The translations under genes were made by a program, and so were the position numbers. From Bacillota bacterium (lineage in GTDB: Bacteria; Bacillota; Clostridia; Acetivibrionales; JANLFN01), in contig JAEWTV010000046.1 of the NCBI GenBank assembly GCA_023397675.1, forward strand, positions 1-28,471: 28,471 nucleotides of DNA, in the 5' to 3' direction. Of the stretch, positions 1 to 7,513 are shown in pieces (position 1 is the first letter of the stretch; the number at the start of each line of letters is the position of its first letter). The notes under the pieces were generated by a model. It searched no databases. It saw only the letters and a list, made by a program, of their open reading frames with translations, and was not told the DNA's origin.

Positions 1-67
1 ACTTACATATATATATCGTTGTTTATACTTCGTTGAATGTATGACATTAAGTAGAGGGGGGCCGTAA

Positions 68-331
68 TTGAAGGACTATATTGAGGAGAGGGCTATTGAA
101 CTGGCGAACTATATTATTGAGAAAAAAACTACGGTGAGGGCAGCCGCAAAGAAATATGGCATAAGTAAAAGCACAGTACACAAAGATGTAACCGAAAGAT
201 TGGTCAAGGTTAACCCGATTCTTGCAAATGAAGTGAGAGACATACTTGAAGAAAACAAAGCTGAAAGGCATATAAGAGGCGGTCAGGCAACAAAAGCAAA
301 ATATCAGGGCAGTGTTGCAGGCGAAGCTTAA
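68..331 (+). CDS. spoIIID: Sporulation transcriptional regulator SpoIIID
   Basis: This is a small mother-cell DNA-binding protein that, in Bacillus and Clostridium, activates or represses many genes of the sigma-E regulon and helps switch on sigma-K. The 87-residue product matches the family along its whole length: an N-terminal DYIEERAIELANYI helix, a helix-turn-helix at about residues 22-45 with the signature GISKSTVHKD, then NPILANEVRDIL and the basic RHIRGGQATKAKY tail. I chose the TTG at 68 because a strong ribosome site (GAGGGGGG, 54-61) lies 6 bases upstream. The gene sits directly before an mbl-type gene, as in B. subtilis. A sigma-E promoter is expected, but only a weak ATAC-containing match is visible near 24-31, so I do not annotate it. 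Identification is secure by motif and synteny. Confidence 0.96.
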   Translation: MKDYIEERAIELANYIIEKKTTVRAAAKKYGISKSTVHKDVTERLVKVNPILANEVRDILEENKAERHIRGGQATKAKYQGSVAGEA

Positions 332-340
332 AAAAATAGA

Positions 341-385
341 AAACCCAATCTTTAGCGTGAAAGCTTAAAGGTTGGGTTTTTAGCG
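341..385 (+). terminator. Rho-independent terminator of spoIIID
   Basis: A 14-bp stem (341-354 with 366-379, one G-T pair) has an 11-base loop and runs into a short T tract. It separates spoIIID from the mbl-type gene. Confidence 0.85.
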
Positions 386-400
386 TATATGGGCAATGTA

Positions 401-430
401 TTGACTTCAAGTTCAAAGTCTTTTTTTAAT
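401..430 (+). promoter_or_regulatory. Candidate sigma-A promoter for mbl
   Basis: TTGACT (401-406) and TTTAAT (425-430) are 18 bases apart, just after the spoIIID terminator. This leaves a leader of about 130 bases before the mbl-type gene. The match is moderate, and other AT-rich hexamers nearby could serve instead. Confidence 0.45.
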
Positions 431-570
431 TATCAAATAATTATTGCATTATGAATACAATATTGATAATATTACTTTGTGGCTTTTTTTACATTCAACT
501 GGTAAAAGTTAAAGTACATAAAAACAACTATTTATTATTTAAAACATATACGTAGAGGGAGATGTATAGA

Positions 571-1602
571 GTGGGTTTCGGACTCGACATTGGAATTGAT
601 TTGGGAACAGCTACAGTGCTTGTATATATCAAGGGGAAGGGAATTGTTTTAAGAGAACCTTCTGTTGTGGCTATAGATAAGAATACAAACAAGCTTCTTG
701 CTGTTGGTGAAGAAGCAAGGCGTATGCTTGGAAGAACACCGGGCAATATTGTTGCCATAAGGCCTTTAAGGGAGGGTGTTATATCCGATTACGACGTTAC
801 TGAAAGAATGTTGAAATACTTTATAAATAAAGTATGCGGCGGAAGAGCAAACAGACTTTTCAAACCTCGTATAATGGTTTGCGTCCCAAGCGGTGTTACT
901 GAAGTTGAAAAAAGAGCTGTTATTGATGCTGCTATGCAAGCTGGCGCAAGAAAGACTTATCTCATTGAGGAGCCAATTGCTGCCGCAATAGGCGCAGGCA
1001 TAGATATTGCAAAAGCATGCGGAAGCATGGTTGTTGATATCGGCGGTGGTACTACAGATATAGCAGTTATATCACTTGGTGGTACAGTTGTAAGCGCTTC
1101 AATCAAAGTAGCAGGTGATAAGTTCGATGAAGCAATTGTAAGGTATATGCGTAAGAAGCATAATATAATGATAGGTGAGCGTACGGCAGAAGAATTAAAA
1201 GTCAATGTTGGTACTGTATTCCCTAGAGTTCAGGAAGTTTCAATGGATATAAGAGGAAGAAACCTTATTTCCGGACTTCCAAAGACTATAACGGTTACAT
1301 CAACGGAGATAATGGATGCTCTTGAAGAGCCTATTTCAAGTGTTATAGAGGCTGTTCATTCGGTACTGGAACGTACTCCACCTGAACTTGCAGCAGATAT
1401 AAGCGACCGCGGAATAGTAATGACGGGCGGTGGAAGCTTGATATACGGCTTGGACAAGCTCTTACAGGATAAGACAGGAATAAATGTTATAATCGCAGAC
1501 GATGCAATTTCATGTGTTGCTTTAGGTACGGGAAAAGCACTTGAAAACATTGAGATAATTGAGCAGAGTGCAGTTGCTGAAAGCAGAGGAAATAGAAGAT
1601 AG
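571..1602 (+). CDS. mbl: MreB/Mbl-family bacterial actin, cell-shape protein
   Basis: This is an ATP-dependent actin homologue that polymerises on the inner membrane face and guides cylindrical wall synthesis. From the GTG at 571 the product has 343 residues, the usual family length. Visible motifs are the phosphate-1 loop GIDLGTAT (residues 8-15), the phosphate-2 loop DIGGGTTD (about 156-163) and the adenosine motif GIVMTGGGSLIYGLD (about 281-295). An ATG exists at 562, but the ribosome site GAGGGAG (555-561) abuts it and lies 9 bases before the GTG, so the GTG is preferred. Position between spoIIID and flhO matches the mbl locus of B. subtilis, which is why I use that name; sequence alone does not separate Mbl from MreB or MreBH. 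It appears monocistronic, with its own terminator. Confidence 0.93.
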   Translation: MGFGLDIGIDLGTATVLVYIKGKGIVLREPSVVAIDKNTNKLLAVGEEARRMLGRTPGNIVAIRPLREGVISDYDVTERMLKYFINKVCGGRANRLFKPRIMVCVPSGVTEVEKRAVIDAAMQAGARKTYLIEEPIAAAIGAGIDIAKACGSMVVDIGGGTTDIAVISLGGTVVSASIKVAGDKFDEAIVRYMRKKHNIMIGERTAEELKVNVGTVFPRVQEVSMDIRGRNLISGLPKTITVTSTEIMDALEEPISSVIEAVHSVLERTPPELAADISDRGIVMTGGGSLIYGLDKLLQDKTGINVIIADDAISCVALGTGKALENIEIIEQSAVAESRGNRR

Positions 1603-1620
1603 GCTGTTGGATAAGGCATT

Positions 1621-1649
1621 AACCGGGGTTAAAAAATCCCGGTTTTTTT
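1621..1649 (+). terminator. Rho-independent terminator of mbl
   Basis: An 8-bp stem (AACCGGGG, 1621-1628, with TCCCGGTT, 1637-1644, one G-T pair) is followed by a run of T to 1649. Confidence 0.9.
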
Positions 1650-1709
1650 ATGTGCTTTTTTATAATAAGTCTTGATATAGTCTTTTCCAAGGACTTTGTT
1701 CTTTGGGGT

Positions 1710-1736
1710 TAACTTTGTACATAAACTGTCCGATAT
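1710..1736 (+). promoter_or_regulatory. Sigma-D (flagellar) promoter upstream of flhO
   Basis: TAAC (1710-1713) and CCGATAT (1730-1736) are 16 bases apart. The -10 is an exact match to the B. subtilis sigma-D consensus CCGATAT, and the -35 differs from TAAA by one base. It lies 42 bases before the flhO start. In B. subtilis the flhO-flhP operon is transcribed by sigma-D, which supports the call. Confidence 0.75.
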
Positions 1737-1778
1737 ACTATTTGAGCAATCTAAAAAACTGTTTGACGGAGAGTAATT

Positions 1779-2558
1779 ATGATAAGAGGTTTGTACACGG
1801 CTGGGTGGGGTATGTTGGCTGATACAAGGGCAATGGACGTTATATCAAACAACCTTGCCAATGCAAATACTACTGCATATAAAAAGGATTCTGTACACTT
1901 CCAGAGTTTTCCCGACGTGATGGCGGAAAGAATTCATGATACAAAAAGCACATTAAATCCCATGGGTGATGTTGGAAACATGCAAATGGGTTTTGATGTT
2001 GGTCAAATATATACCTATTATACTCCGGGACAGCTTATTACTACCAATAACAGTACTGACCTTGCGTTTGATGATTCCGGTAAATCTTTTTTTACAATAC
2101 AGGTTACCGATAAAAACGGCAATGCAAAAGAATATTACACAAGGGATGGTTCCTTTAAGGTAAATTCACAAAATCAACTTGTAACTAAAGATGGCAATCT
2201 TGTTATGGGTCAAAACGGACCTATAACACTTAATGGCAGCAAATTTTCTGTTTCAGATGATGGAACGGTTATACAGGATGGAAATGAAGTTGACAAGCTT
2301 TTAATAAAGCAGTTTACAGATACAACAACACTGAGAAAATTTGGATCAAACCTTGTTTCAACAACTGACCAAACTCAGGAAGAAGAGTTTACAGGAGTTG
2401 TTAAACAGGGTTATCTTGAACAATCAAATGTAAACATAGTAAAAGAAATGGTAAGTATGATTACAATAATGAGAGCCTATGAAGCAAGCCAGAAGGTACT
2501 TCAGGCTGAAGACAGCACATTGGATAAGGCTGTTAACCAGGTTGGAGCAATAAGATAG
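1779..2558 (+). CDS. flhO: Flagellar basal-body rod protein, FlhO (FlgF/FlgG family)
   Basis: The product is a subunit of the flagellar distal rod, exported by the flagellar type III apparatus. Its 259 residues carry the conserved rod N-terminus (MIRGLYTAGWGMLADTRAMD, then ISNNLANANTTAYKK) and the C-terminal rod motif near residues 210-255 (QGYLEQSNVNIVKEMV, then MRAYEASQKVLQ). The ATG has a GGAGAG site at 1768-1773. It begins a run of three rod genes preceded by a sigma-D-like promoter and located after mbl, exactly as flhO and flhP lie in B. subtilis, away from the main flagellar operon. Whether it is functionally FlgF or FlgG cannot be decided from sequence alone, so I use the positional name. 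Confidence 0.9.
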   Translation: MIRGLYTAGWGMLADTRAMDVISNNLANANTTAYKKDSVHFQSFPDVMAERIHDTKSTLNPMGDVGNMQMGFDVGQIYTYYTPGQLITTNNSTDLAFDDSGKSFFTIQVTDKNGNAKEYYTRDGSFKVNSQNQLVTKDGNLVMGQNGPITLNGSKFSVSDDGTVIQDGNEVDKLLIKQFTDTTTLRKFGSNLVSTTDQTQEEEFTGVVKQGYLEQSNVNIVKEMVSMITIMRAYEASQKVLQAEDSTLDKAVNQVGAIR

Positions 2559-2649
2559 TAAAAACCTTCTAGTTTATTAATCTGAATATACGCAATTTGA
2601 AAATCCTTTGTCAGTAAACCTTAGACACTGGATACGGAGGAACCCAATT

Positions 2650-3453
2650 ATGATGAGAGCACTTTGGACTGCCGGACTTGGAATGAGTGCACAACAGATG
2701 AATGTTGATGTAATTTCCAACAATCTTGCTAATGTAAATACTACTGGATATAAAAAGGAGCGTCCGGAATTTAAGGACCTGCTGTACCAGACAATGGACC
2801 GCGCATATATGCTTAATGGCAGCGGAAAGCCTGTTAACCTGCAGGTTGGACTTGGTACCACCATTTCAGCTACAGCAAGGGATTTTGCACCTGGTAATTT
2901 TGAGAATACTGGAAACAACCTTGACATGGCAATTGATGGTGACGGCTTTTTTATGATTAGAGGGCCCAAAGGTGATATAAATTATACAAGGACAGGAAAC
3001 TTTAAGGTGAGTATTAGCGAGGATGGAAACAAGCTTGTTACGTCAGATGGCTACCCTGTACTTGATGAAGCCGGAAATGATATATTCCTTACCGTTAGTC
3101 CTTCGGCACTTGACATTAGTGACAATGGTGAACTTAGCTATATGGATAAAGCTACCGGTACATCTGTTTCTTTGGGGCAAACAATAGGTATTGTTCAGTT
3201 CCCGAATCAGCAGGGTCTTGAAAGCATAGGTTCAAACCTTTATGCTGCAACTTCAGCCTGCGGAGAGCCGATTTACAACGCTGACTCCGAAGAACCGGCT
3301 ATTATAAAACAGAAGTTTTTGGAATCTTCCAATGTTCAAATAGTTGACGAAATGGTAAAGCTTATAATAGCTCAGAGAGCATACGAAATCAATTCCAAAG
3401 CGGTTCAGTCCGCAGATGAAATGCTTGGAATGGCAAATAACCTTAGAAGATAA
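2650..3453 (+). CDS. flhP: Flagellar basal-body rod protein, FlhP (FlgG family)
   Basis: This second rod subunit has 267 residues and is homologous to the gene before it. It shows the N-terminal rod motif (MRALWTAGLGMSAQQMNVDV, then ISNNLANVNTTGYKKERPEF), a central FlgG-like segment (NNLDMAIDGDGFFMI, YTRTGNFK) and the C-terminal motif (QKFLESSNVQIVDEMV, IIAQRAYEINSKAVQ). The frame is open further upstream to 2608, but GGAGG at 2636-2640 sits 9 bases before the ATG at 2650, and the family begins with this residue pattern; a second ATG follows at 2653. The IDGDGFF and TGNFK signature is closer to true FlgG than in FlhO. It is part of the flhO-flhP-rod-binding cluster, probably co-transcribed since no terminator lies between the genes. 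Confidence 0.93.
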   Translation: MMRALWTAGLGMSAQQMNVDVISNNLANVNTTGYKKERPEFKDLLYQTMDRAYMLNGSGKPVNLQVGLGTTISATARDFAPGNFENTGNNLDMAIDGDGFFMIRGPKGDINYTRTGNFKVSISEDGNKLVTSDGYPVLDEAGNDIFLTVSPSALDISDNGELSYMDKATGTSVSLGQTIGIVQFPNQQGLESIGSNLYAATSACGEPIYNADSEEPAIIKQKFLESSNVQIVDEMVKLIIAQRAYEINSKAVQSADEMLGMANNLRR

Positions 3454-3469
3454 TAGTGTGAGGTAACAG

Positions 3470-3904
3470 ATGGATATTGGAGGCATAGGTAACAACTATC
3501 TTAATAATAAAACAACACTTGACAATTCCAAAAGCAAAGCGGAGGAGGATAGCTTTGAAAGCAAGCTTCAGGCTGCTGTGCAAAGCAAGGATGAGAAGCA
3601 ACTTAGAAGTGTTTGCCAGGACTTCGAGGGTATTTTTCTAAATATGATGTATAAGCAGATGAAGGCTTCAATCCCCAAATCTAACTTGATTCAAGAGGAT
3701 ATGAGCATGCAGACCTTTAGCCAGATGCTTGATGAGGAACTTATGAATGGTGCTGCAAAGGGCAGAGGAATTGGACTTGCGGAAGCAATGTACAAACAGC
3801 TTAGTCAGAGATTGAATGCAGACAGTTTAAGTCAGGAATCTACTGATCAAGAGGATAAAGCTGCTGAAAACGGAGGAACCTCTGAAATTGCAAAGGATAA
3901 GTAA
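3470..3904 (+). CDS. Stand-alone flagellar rod-binding protein (FlgJ N-terminal domain)
   Basis: The 144-residue product contains the rod-binding domain found at the N-terminus of proteobacterial FlgJ: about residues 42-115, with CQDFEGIFLNMMYKQMKAS, FSQMLDEELMNGAAKGRGIGLAEAMYKQL. In gamma-proteobacteria this is fused to a muramidase that opens peptidoglycan for the rod; here that domain is absent and the protein ends in an acidic, low-complexity tail. The ATG at 3470 follows TGAGGT about 5 bases upstream, and the gene starts 16 bases after flhP. Its last 17 bases overlap the start of the following glycosidase gene, implying translational coupling. The domain call is solid; the role as rod-assembly cap or scaffold is by homology. 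Confidence 0.85.
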   Translation: MDIGGIGNNYLNNKTTLDNSKSKAEEDSFESKLQAAVQSKDEKQLRSVCQDFEGIFLNMMYKQMKASIPKSNLIQEDMSMQTFSQMLDEELMNGAAKGRGIGLAEAMYKQLSQRLNADSLSQESTDQEDKAAENGGTSEIAKDK

Positions 3905-5036
3905 AAAAAAAATTATTCCAATTTTAATAACAGTAATAACAGCCCTCATAATTTGTGCAGGGCTTTTTTTATTTAAGCAGCCGGGGAACAAGGCTGTAGT
4001 GAAAAGTCCTCAAAGCACTATTATTGCCCCGGAAACTTCTGCAAAAAGAGCTGAGGATTATATACAATACAGCCACATAAGCACCGATATCGGAGGTAAG
4101 CAGGAAATCAATGTTCTCAGGATTGATTTAAAAAACAGCCCTCTTACTATAAGGCCTGTTTTATCCTTCGAGAGCTTGTTCGGTTATGAAAAGCTAAGTG
4201 TTATAGCTGGAAGGCATAAAAATTATGCGGCTATTAATGCGGGTTTTTTCTATGAATACGGTGAACCAGCCGGAATGGTTGCGATTGACGGTAAAATGCT
4301 GACACAATCAAATGGTAAATTTCCTGTTTTTACATATGACGGTCAAAGGCCAACGCTGGAAGAAATAAAAACCAAAGTTTGGCTTCTGCACAATGGCACC
4401 GAGCTTGAAGTATCGGGTTTGAACGTAAGGGGTACAAAAGGAGCAACTGTTGTTTATACACCCGAATATGGACAAACTAACAGAGCACAGCTGCCAAATG
4501 TGTCTATTGAAATAAGGAATGGAAGAGTTTCTAAAATAGATACATATAAAAAAGAAGCATACATTCCTGACGACGGCATGCTTATAAGTTTTTACCTGCC
4601 TTATGACGAAAGTAAGGTTTATAGTCAATTTAAGCTCAATGATAGTATGGAAATAGGTACAAGCCCTTTGCTAAATAAGGATTATCAGGCTTATGAATGC
4701 GGCAGCTGGCTTGTAAAAAACGGAGAAATTGTTGTCCCCGAGAAGGATGATTGGGTTGGTATCATGTCAAACCAGGACCCAAGAACAGCAATAGGAATAA
4801 TGAGAGATGATTCGGTGATACTGATTACTGTTGATGGTCGTCAGCCTGGCTACAGTAATGGACTTACTGGTAAACAACTAGCCAGATTCCTTCTGGATTA
4901 TGGAGCTATGAATGCAGCAATGCTGGATGGGGGAGCATCTACAGAGATGATGATAAACGGCAGGATGGTTAATAAACCTTCCTTTAAGGGGGAGGAAAGG
5001 CTTGTTGGGGGCGGACTTATAGTTATAGAAAAGTAA
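3888..5036 (+). CDS. Membrane-anchored phosphodiester glycosidase (NAGPA family)
   Basis: The 382-residue protein has an N-terminal basic stretch and one hydrophobic segment (about residues 9-29), so it is probably anchored with its catalytic domain outside. The domain resembles the NAGPA family (N-acetylglucosamine-1-phosphodiester alpha-N-acetylglucosaminidase; often annotated exopolysaccharide biosynthesis protein). Visible motifs are AAINAGFF (114-121), GEPAGMVAIDGK, DPRTAIGIMRDD, VDGRQPGYSNGLT, LDGGASTEMMING (346-358) and the closing EERLVGGGLIVI. The start is a TTG at 3888, supported by GGAGG at 3872-3876, inside the end of the rod-binding gene. The overlap suggests co-translation with flagellar rod genes. 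The natural substrate is unknown; sugar-phosphodiester bonds of the wall or its polymers are plausible. No terminator was seen after it. Confidence 0.8.
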   Translation: MQRISKKKIIPILITVITALIICAGLFLFKQPGNKAVVKSPQSTIIAPETSAKRAEDYIQYSHISTDIGGKQEINVLRIDLKNSPLTIRPVLSFESLFGYEKLSVIAGRHKNYAAINAGFFYEYGEPAGMVAIDGKMLTQSNGKFPVFTYDGQRPTLEEIKTKVWLLHNGTELEVSGLNVRGTKGATVVYTPEYGQTNRAQLPNVSIEIRNGRVSKIDTYKKEAYIPDDGMLISFYLPYDESKVYSQFKLNDSMEIGTSPLLNKDYQAYECGSWLVKNGEIVVPEKDDWVGIMSNQDPRTAIGIMRDDSVILITVDGRQPGYSNGLTGKQLARFLLDYGAMNAAMLDGGASTEMMINGRMVNKPSFKGEERLVGGGLIVIEK

Positions 5037-5053
5037 GTTTGGGACAATATAAT

Positions 5054-5082
5054 TTGCATGATGCTGCTTTTTTTAGTATAAT
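5054..5082 (+). promoter_or_regulatory. Sigma-A promoter of fabZ
   Basis: TTGCAT (5054-5059) and TATAAT (5077-5082) are separated by 17 bases, with a leader of about 25-30 bases to the fabZ start. The -10 is perfect and the -35 differs from consensus by two bases. Confidence 0.75.
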
Positions 5083-5115
5083 TTTCTTCAGATAATAAAG
5101 AAAAGAGGCGTGCAA

Positions 5116-5559
5116 ATGAAACTATCAAATGTTGAAATAAGAGAATTGATACCACATAGATATCCTTTCTTGCTTGTTGATAAGGTTATAGAACTGGAAC
5201 CTGGGAAGAAATCCATAGGTCTTAAGTGTGTTTCAACAAATGAACCATTTTTCCAGGGGCATTTCCCCCAAAAGCCAATAATGCCCGGAGTTCTTATCCT
5301 TGAAGCAATGGCGCAGAATGCAGGTCTTGCTATTTCAGTAATGGACGAACATAGAGGAAAGATTGGGTTGTTTGCAGGTGTAGATGAATTGAAATTTAAA
5401 AATCCTGTTATTCCTGGTGATGTATTAAAACTTGAAGCAGAAATATTGATGTGCAAAATGAATGTTGTAAAGGCAAAGGTCCGTGCAACTGTAGACGATC
5501 AGCTTGCTGCAGAAGCGCAGATAAAATTTTTCATGACAGATCCGCCAAAGGAATCGTAA
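5116..5559 (+). CDS. fabZ: (3R)-hydroxyacyl-ACP dehydratase FabZ
   Basis: FabZ dehydrates beta-hydroxyacyl-ACP to trans-2-enoyl-ACP in fatty-acid elongation, in the cytoplasm. The 147-residue product is a single hot-dog fold of normal length. It shows LIPHRYPFLLVD (11-22) and the active-site segment FFQGHFPQKPIMPGVLILEA, with catalytic His 49 and Glu 63. A GTG at 5110 is in frame, but the site GAGG (5105-5108) lies 7 bases before the ATG at 5116, so the ATG is chosen. The gene has its own promoter and ends at a terminator shared with convergent murC, so it is probably monocistronic. It stands apart from other fatty-acid genes; in B. subtilis fabZ likewise lies near flhO and flhP. Confidence 0.96.
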   Translation: MKLSNVEIRELIPHRYPFLLVDKVIELEPGKKSIGLKCVSTNEPFFQGHFPQKPIMPGVLILEAMAQNAGLAISVMDEHRGKIGLFAGVDELKFKNPVIPGDVLKLEAEILMCKMNVVKAKVRATVDDQLAAEAQIKFFMTDPPKES

Positions 5560-5578
5560 GTACATATAAAGAATAAAG

Positions 5579-5603
5579 AAGAGGGAGCTATGCTCCCTCT
5601 TTT
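5579..5603. terminator. Bidirectional terminator between fabZ and murC
   Basis: A perfect 10-bp stem (AAGAGGGAGC, 5579-5588, with GCTCCCTCTT, 5592-5601) has a TAT loop. It has T on the forward side and A-rich sequence on the other, so it can stop transcription from both convergent genes. It abuts the murC stop codon (5602-5604). Confidence 0.9.
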
Positions 5604-7017
5604 AACTTACTGCAGGAATACTTATTTCCTTGTTCTTTAAAAATGTTTCTCCTACTTTTACTATATCTCCGGCTCCCATTGTTATGATTAAATCTCCCGG
5701 GACCGCATTCTCTTCTAGAAATTTAACTATACTGTCAAACCCCGAAATATACATTGCCTTCTTTTCCTTTTCGTTAATTCGGTCTGCTAGCATGCTCGCG
5801 TGAACTTCACCTGTATCGGCTTCACGTGCTGCATAAATATCTGTAACAATTACTGTATCTGCATCTCCAAAAGCTTCTGAAAAGTCGTTCATAAGAGATT
5901 TGGTTCTGGTGTAGGTGTGAGGTTGGAAAACGCACCAAATTTTTGAATGTGCACAATTTCTTGCAGCTTTGAGGGTTGCTTTAATTTCAGATGGGTGGTG
6001 AGCATAATCGTCGATTACCTTAATATTATCTATATAACCCTTTAGCTCAAAACGTTTACGAGCGCCTTTGAACTTTTTCAAGCCTTCTTTTATGTCATTT
6101 ATACTACAGCCGAATGTGCTGCATGCTGCAACTGCGGCAAGGGAATTGCTTACATTATGTACTCCGGGAATGCTTAATTTTATTGTAGTTATCTTTTTAC
6201 CCTCTATAAAGAGTTTATAGGATGCACAGCCCATTTCATCAAAAACAATATCCTGTGCAGTATACTGAGCACTTTGAGATTTGATTCCATATGTAATTTT
6301 GTTGCAATCAACCTTGTCAAGTACGGATAATGCATTTTCATCATCAACGCATGCTACAAGATACCCGGACTTCGGAACATGTGAAACAAATTTTGAAAAA
6401 GCTTCTCTTATGTGGTCTAGATCCCTAAAATAATCCACGTGATCAAGTTCGATGTTAAGAACTATAGCCATAAACGGATAGAATTTAAGAAAGCTTTCGA
6501 CATATTCACAGGCTTCGGCAACGAAGTAATCGCTTTCACCTATCTTTGTATTTCCACCTATTGCTTCAAGCTCTCCTCCAATATGTACTGTAGGATTCAT
6601 AGCTGCTTCAAGCATTACCATTGTAATCATGGATGTCGTGGTTGTTTTGCCATGTGTTCCTGAAATTGCAATACTACGCGGGTACTTCTTCATTATTTCT
6701 CCAAGCAGAGTTGCCCTGTCTATTGCAGGGATAGCTAACCTTTGTGCTTCCAATAATTCCGGGTTGTTTTGCTTGACTGCTGCGGTATAAACAACTAAAT
6801 CAGGATTAGTGATATTTTTTTCGCTGTGACCTATGTAAATTTTTACTCCCATATCTTCAAGCTTGCTTGTTATATTTGAACTTTTCATGTCTGAACCAGT
6901 TACTTTGTAACCATGTTGAATCAGAATTTCTGCAAGGCCGCTCATACTTATGCCGCCTATACCAACAAAATGAATTTTTTTAATGCTTGTTGAATCCAAA
7001 GGGTTTAACCCGTTCAA
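5602..7017 (-). CDS. murC: UDP-N-acetylmuramate--L-alanine ligase MurC
   Basis: MurC adds L-alanine to UDP-MurNAc with ATP, the first amino-acid step of peptidoglycan precursor synthesis in the cytoplasm. The 471-residue product has the N-terminal dinucleotide-like fold (IHFVGIGGISMSGLAE, about 15-30), the ATP loop GTHGKTT (120-126), ELDHVDYFRD in the central domain, and the C-terminal segment DDYAHHPSEI. The frame is open upstream to 7053, but the site GGGAG lies 8 bases before the TTG at 7017, so that start is preferred over an ATG with no ribosome site. It is transcribed divergently from purR across about 500 bases and converges on fabZ. I see no good sigma-A promoter for it; TATACT elements exist on this strand near 7058. 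Confidence 0.96.
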   Translation of the reverse strand: MNGLNPLDSTSIKKIHFVGIGGISMSGLAEILIQHGYKVTGSDMKSSNITSKLEDMGVKIYIGHSEKNITNPDLVVYTAAVKQNNPELLEAQRLAIPAIDRATLLGEIMKKYPRSIAISGTHGKTTTTSMITMVMLEAAMNPTVHIGGELEAIGGNTKIGESDYFVAEACEYVESFLKFYPFMAIVLNIELDHVDYFRDLDHIREAFSKFVSHVPKSGYLVACVDDENALSVLDKVDCNKITYGIKSQSAQYTAQDIVFDEMGCASYKLFIEGKKITTIKLSIPGVHNVSNSLAAVAACSTFGCSINDIKEGLKKFKGARKRFELKGYIDNIKVIDDYAHHPSEIKATLKAARNCAHSKIWCVFQPHTYTRTKSLMNDFSEAFGDADTVIVTDIYAAREADTGEVHASMLADRINEKEKKAMYISGFDSIVKFLEENAVPGDLIITMGAGDIVKVGETFLKNKEISIPAVS

Positions 7018-7053
7018 TAAAAACACTCCCTTGTGTTGTATATACTTAAACAA

Positions 7054-7425
7054 TAATAGTATATTCTATTTATTAACAAAGTTTACGTTGTCTAAAATAG
7101 GATGGAGTAAATTCTATATGGTGCTTGCAATTTTAAAACAAACGCATCTATTTTAATTATGCAATTACAATATCCTACTTAAACATAAGTTAAATTATAT
7201 GCAACATATCTGCATATCGCCCGTTAAAGGACGTGGAACATAAAAAATTAATTTAACTTATATATAATACAACATTTTTAACAAATTGTAAAAGTTAAAA
7301 AAAGCCTTACAAATACAATTATATAATGCCCATTCCATTTGCGAAAAAACCTTTTATTTTACCTTTACTTTCCTATTATATTATACCCAAAAAATAAGAT
7401 AAATTATAAAACGGTCACATTTTTA
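7054..7425. other. AT-rich intergenic region between murC and purR
   Basis: This 370-base stretch has no convincing coding sequence or terminator on either strand. It should hold the murC promoter. Its one clear structure is the nested inverted repeat at 7185-7261, listed separately. The rest is low-complexity AT. Confidence 0.6.
7185..7261. repeat. Nested inverted repeat in the murC-purR intergenic region
   Basis: A perfect 13-bp inverted repeat (7185-7197 with 7249-7261; core TAAGTTAAATTA / TAATTTAACTTA) encloses 51 bases. Inside lies a second inverted repeat, ATATGCA (7197-7203) with TGCATAT (7211-7217), followed by a relatively GC-rich patch around 7218-7236. It is not followed by a T tract, so it is not an ordinary terminator. 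It could be an operator or a structured transcript. Confidence 0.6.
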
Positions 7426-7480
7426 AAATCCGAATATTTTTGAAATATTTTTGAAAACATTCGTATTTATATAGTATAAT
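7426..7480 (+). promoter_or_regulatory. purR promoter with PurBox-like operator
   Basis: The core promoter is TTGAAA (7451-7456), 18 bases, TATAAT (7475-7480); a second TATAAT lies at 7485-7490. Upstream, AAATCCGAATATT (7426-7438) matches 12 of 13 positions of the PurBox consensus AWWWCCGAACWWT known from Gram-positive PurR targets. A weaker inverted copy (7456-7468, 10 of 13) overlaps the end of the -35 hexamer and the start of the spacer. The two CG centres are 31 bases apart, about three helical turns. This suggests autoregulation by PurR, but the spacing differs from the paired boxes of B. subtilis. Confidence 0.6.
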
Positions 7481-7513
7481 AATGTATAATAACTTTTGAA
7501 TCGAGGGATACAA

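Noticed and set aside
5..31. Sigma-E promoter of spoIIID
   Set aside because: Only a partial ATAC match with a loose upstream element; biologically expected but not supported well enough.
957..1205. Reverse-strand frames inside mbl and other genes
   Set aside because: They lie opposite strongly conserved coding sequence, lack ribosome sites and show no family motif.
2608..2649. Upstream extension of flhP to the ATG at 2608
   Set aside because: The extra residues do not fit the family, and the GGAGG site at 2636-2640 points to the ATG at 2650.
5041..5076. Terminator after the glycosidase (GCATGATGC then T run)
   Set aside because: The stem would have only 4 pairs and a one-base loop; the T run is part of the fabZ promoter spacer.
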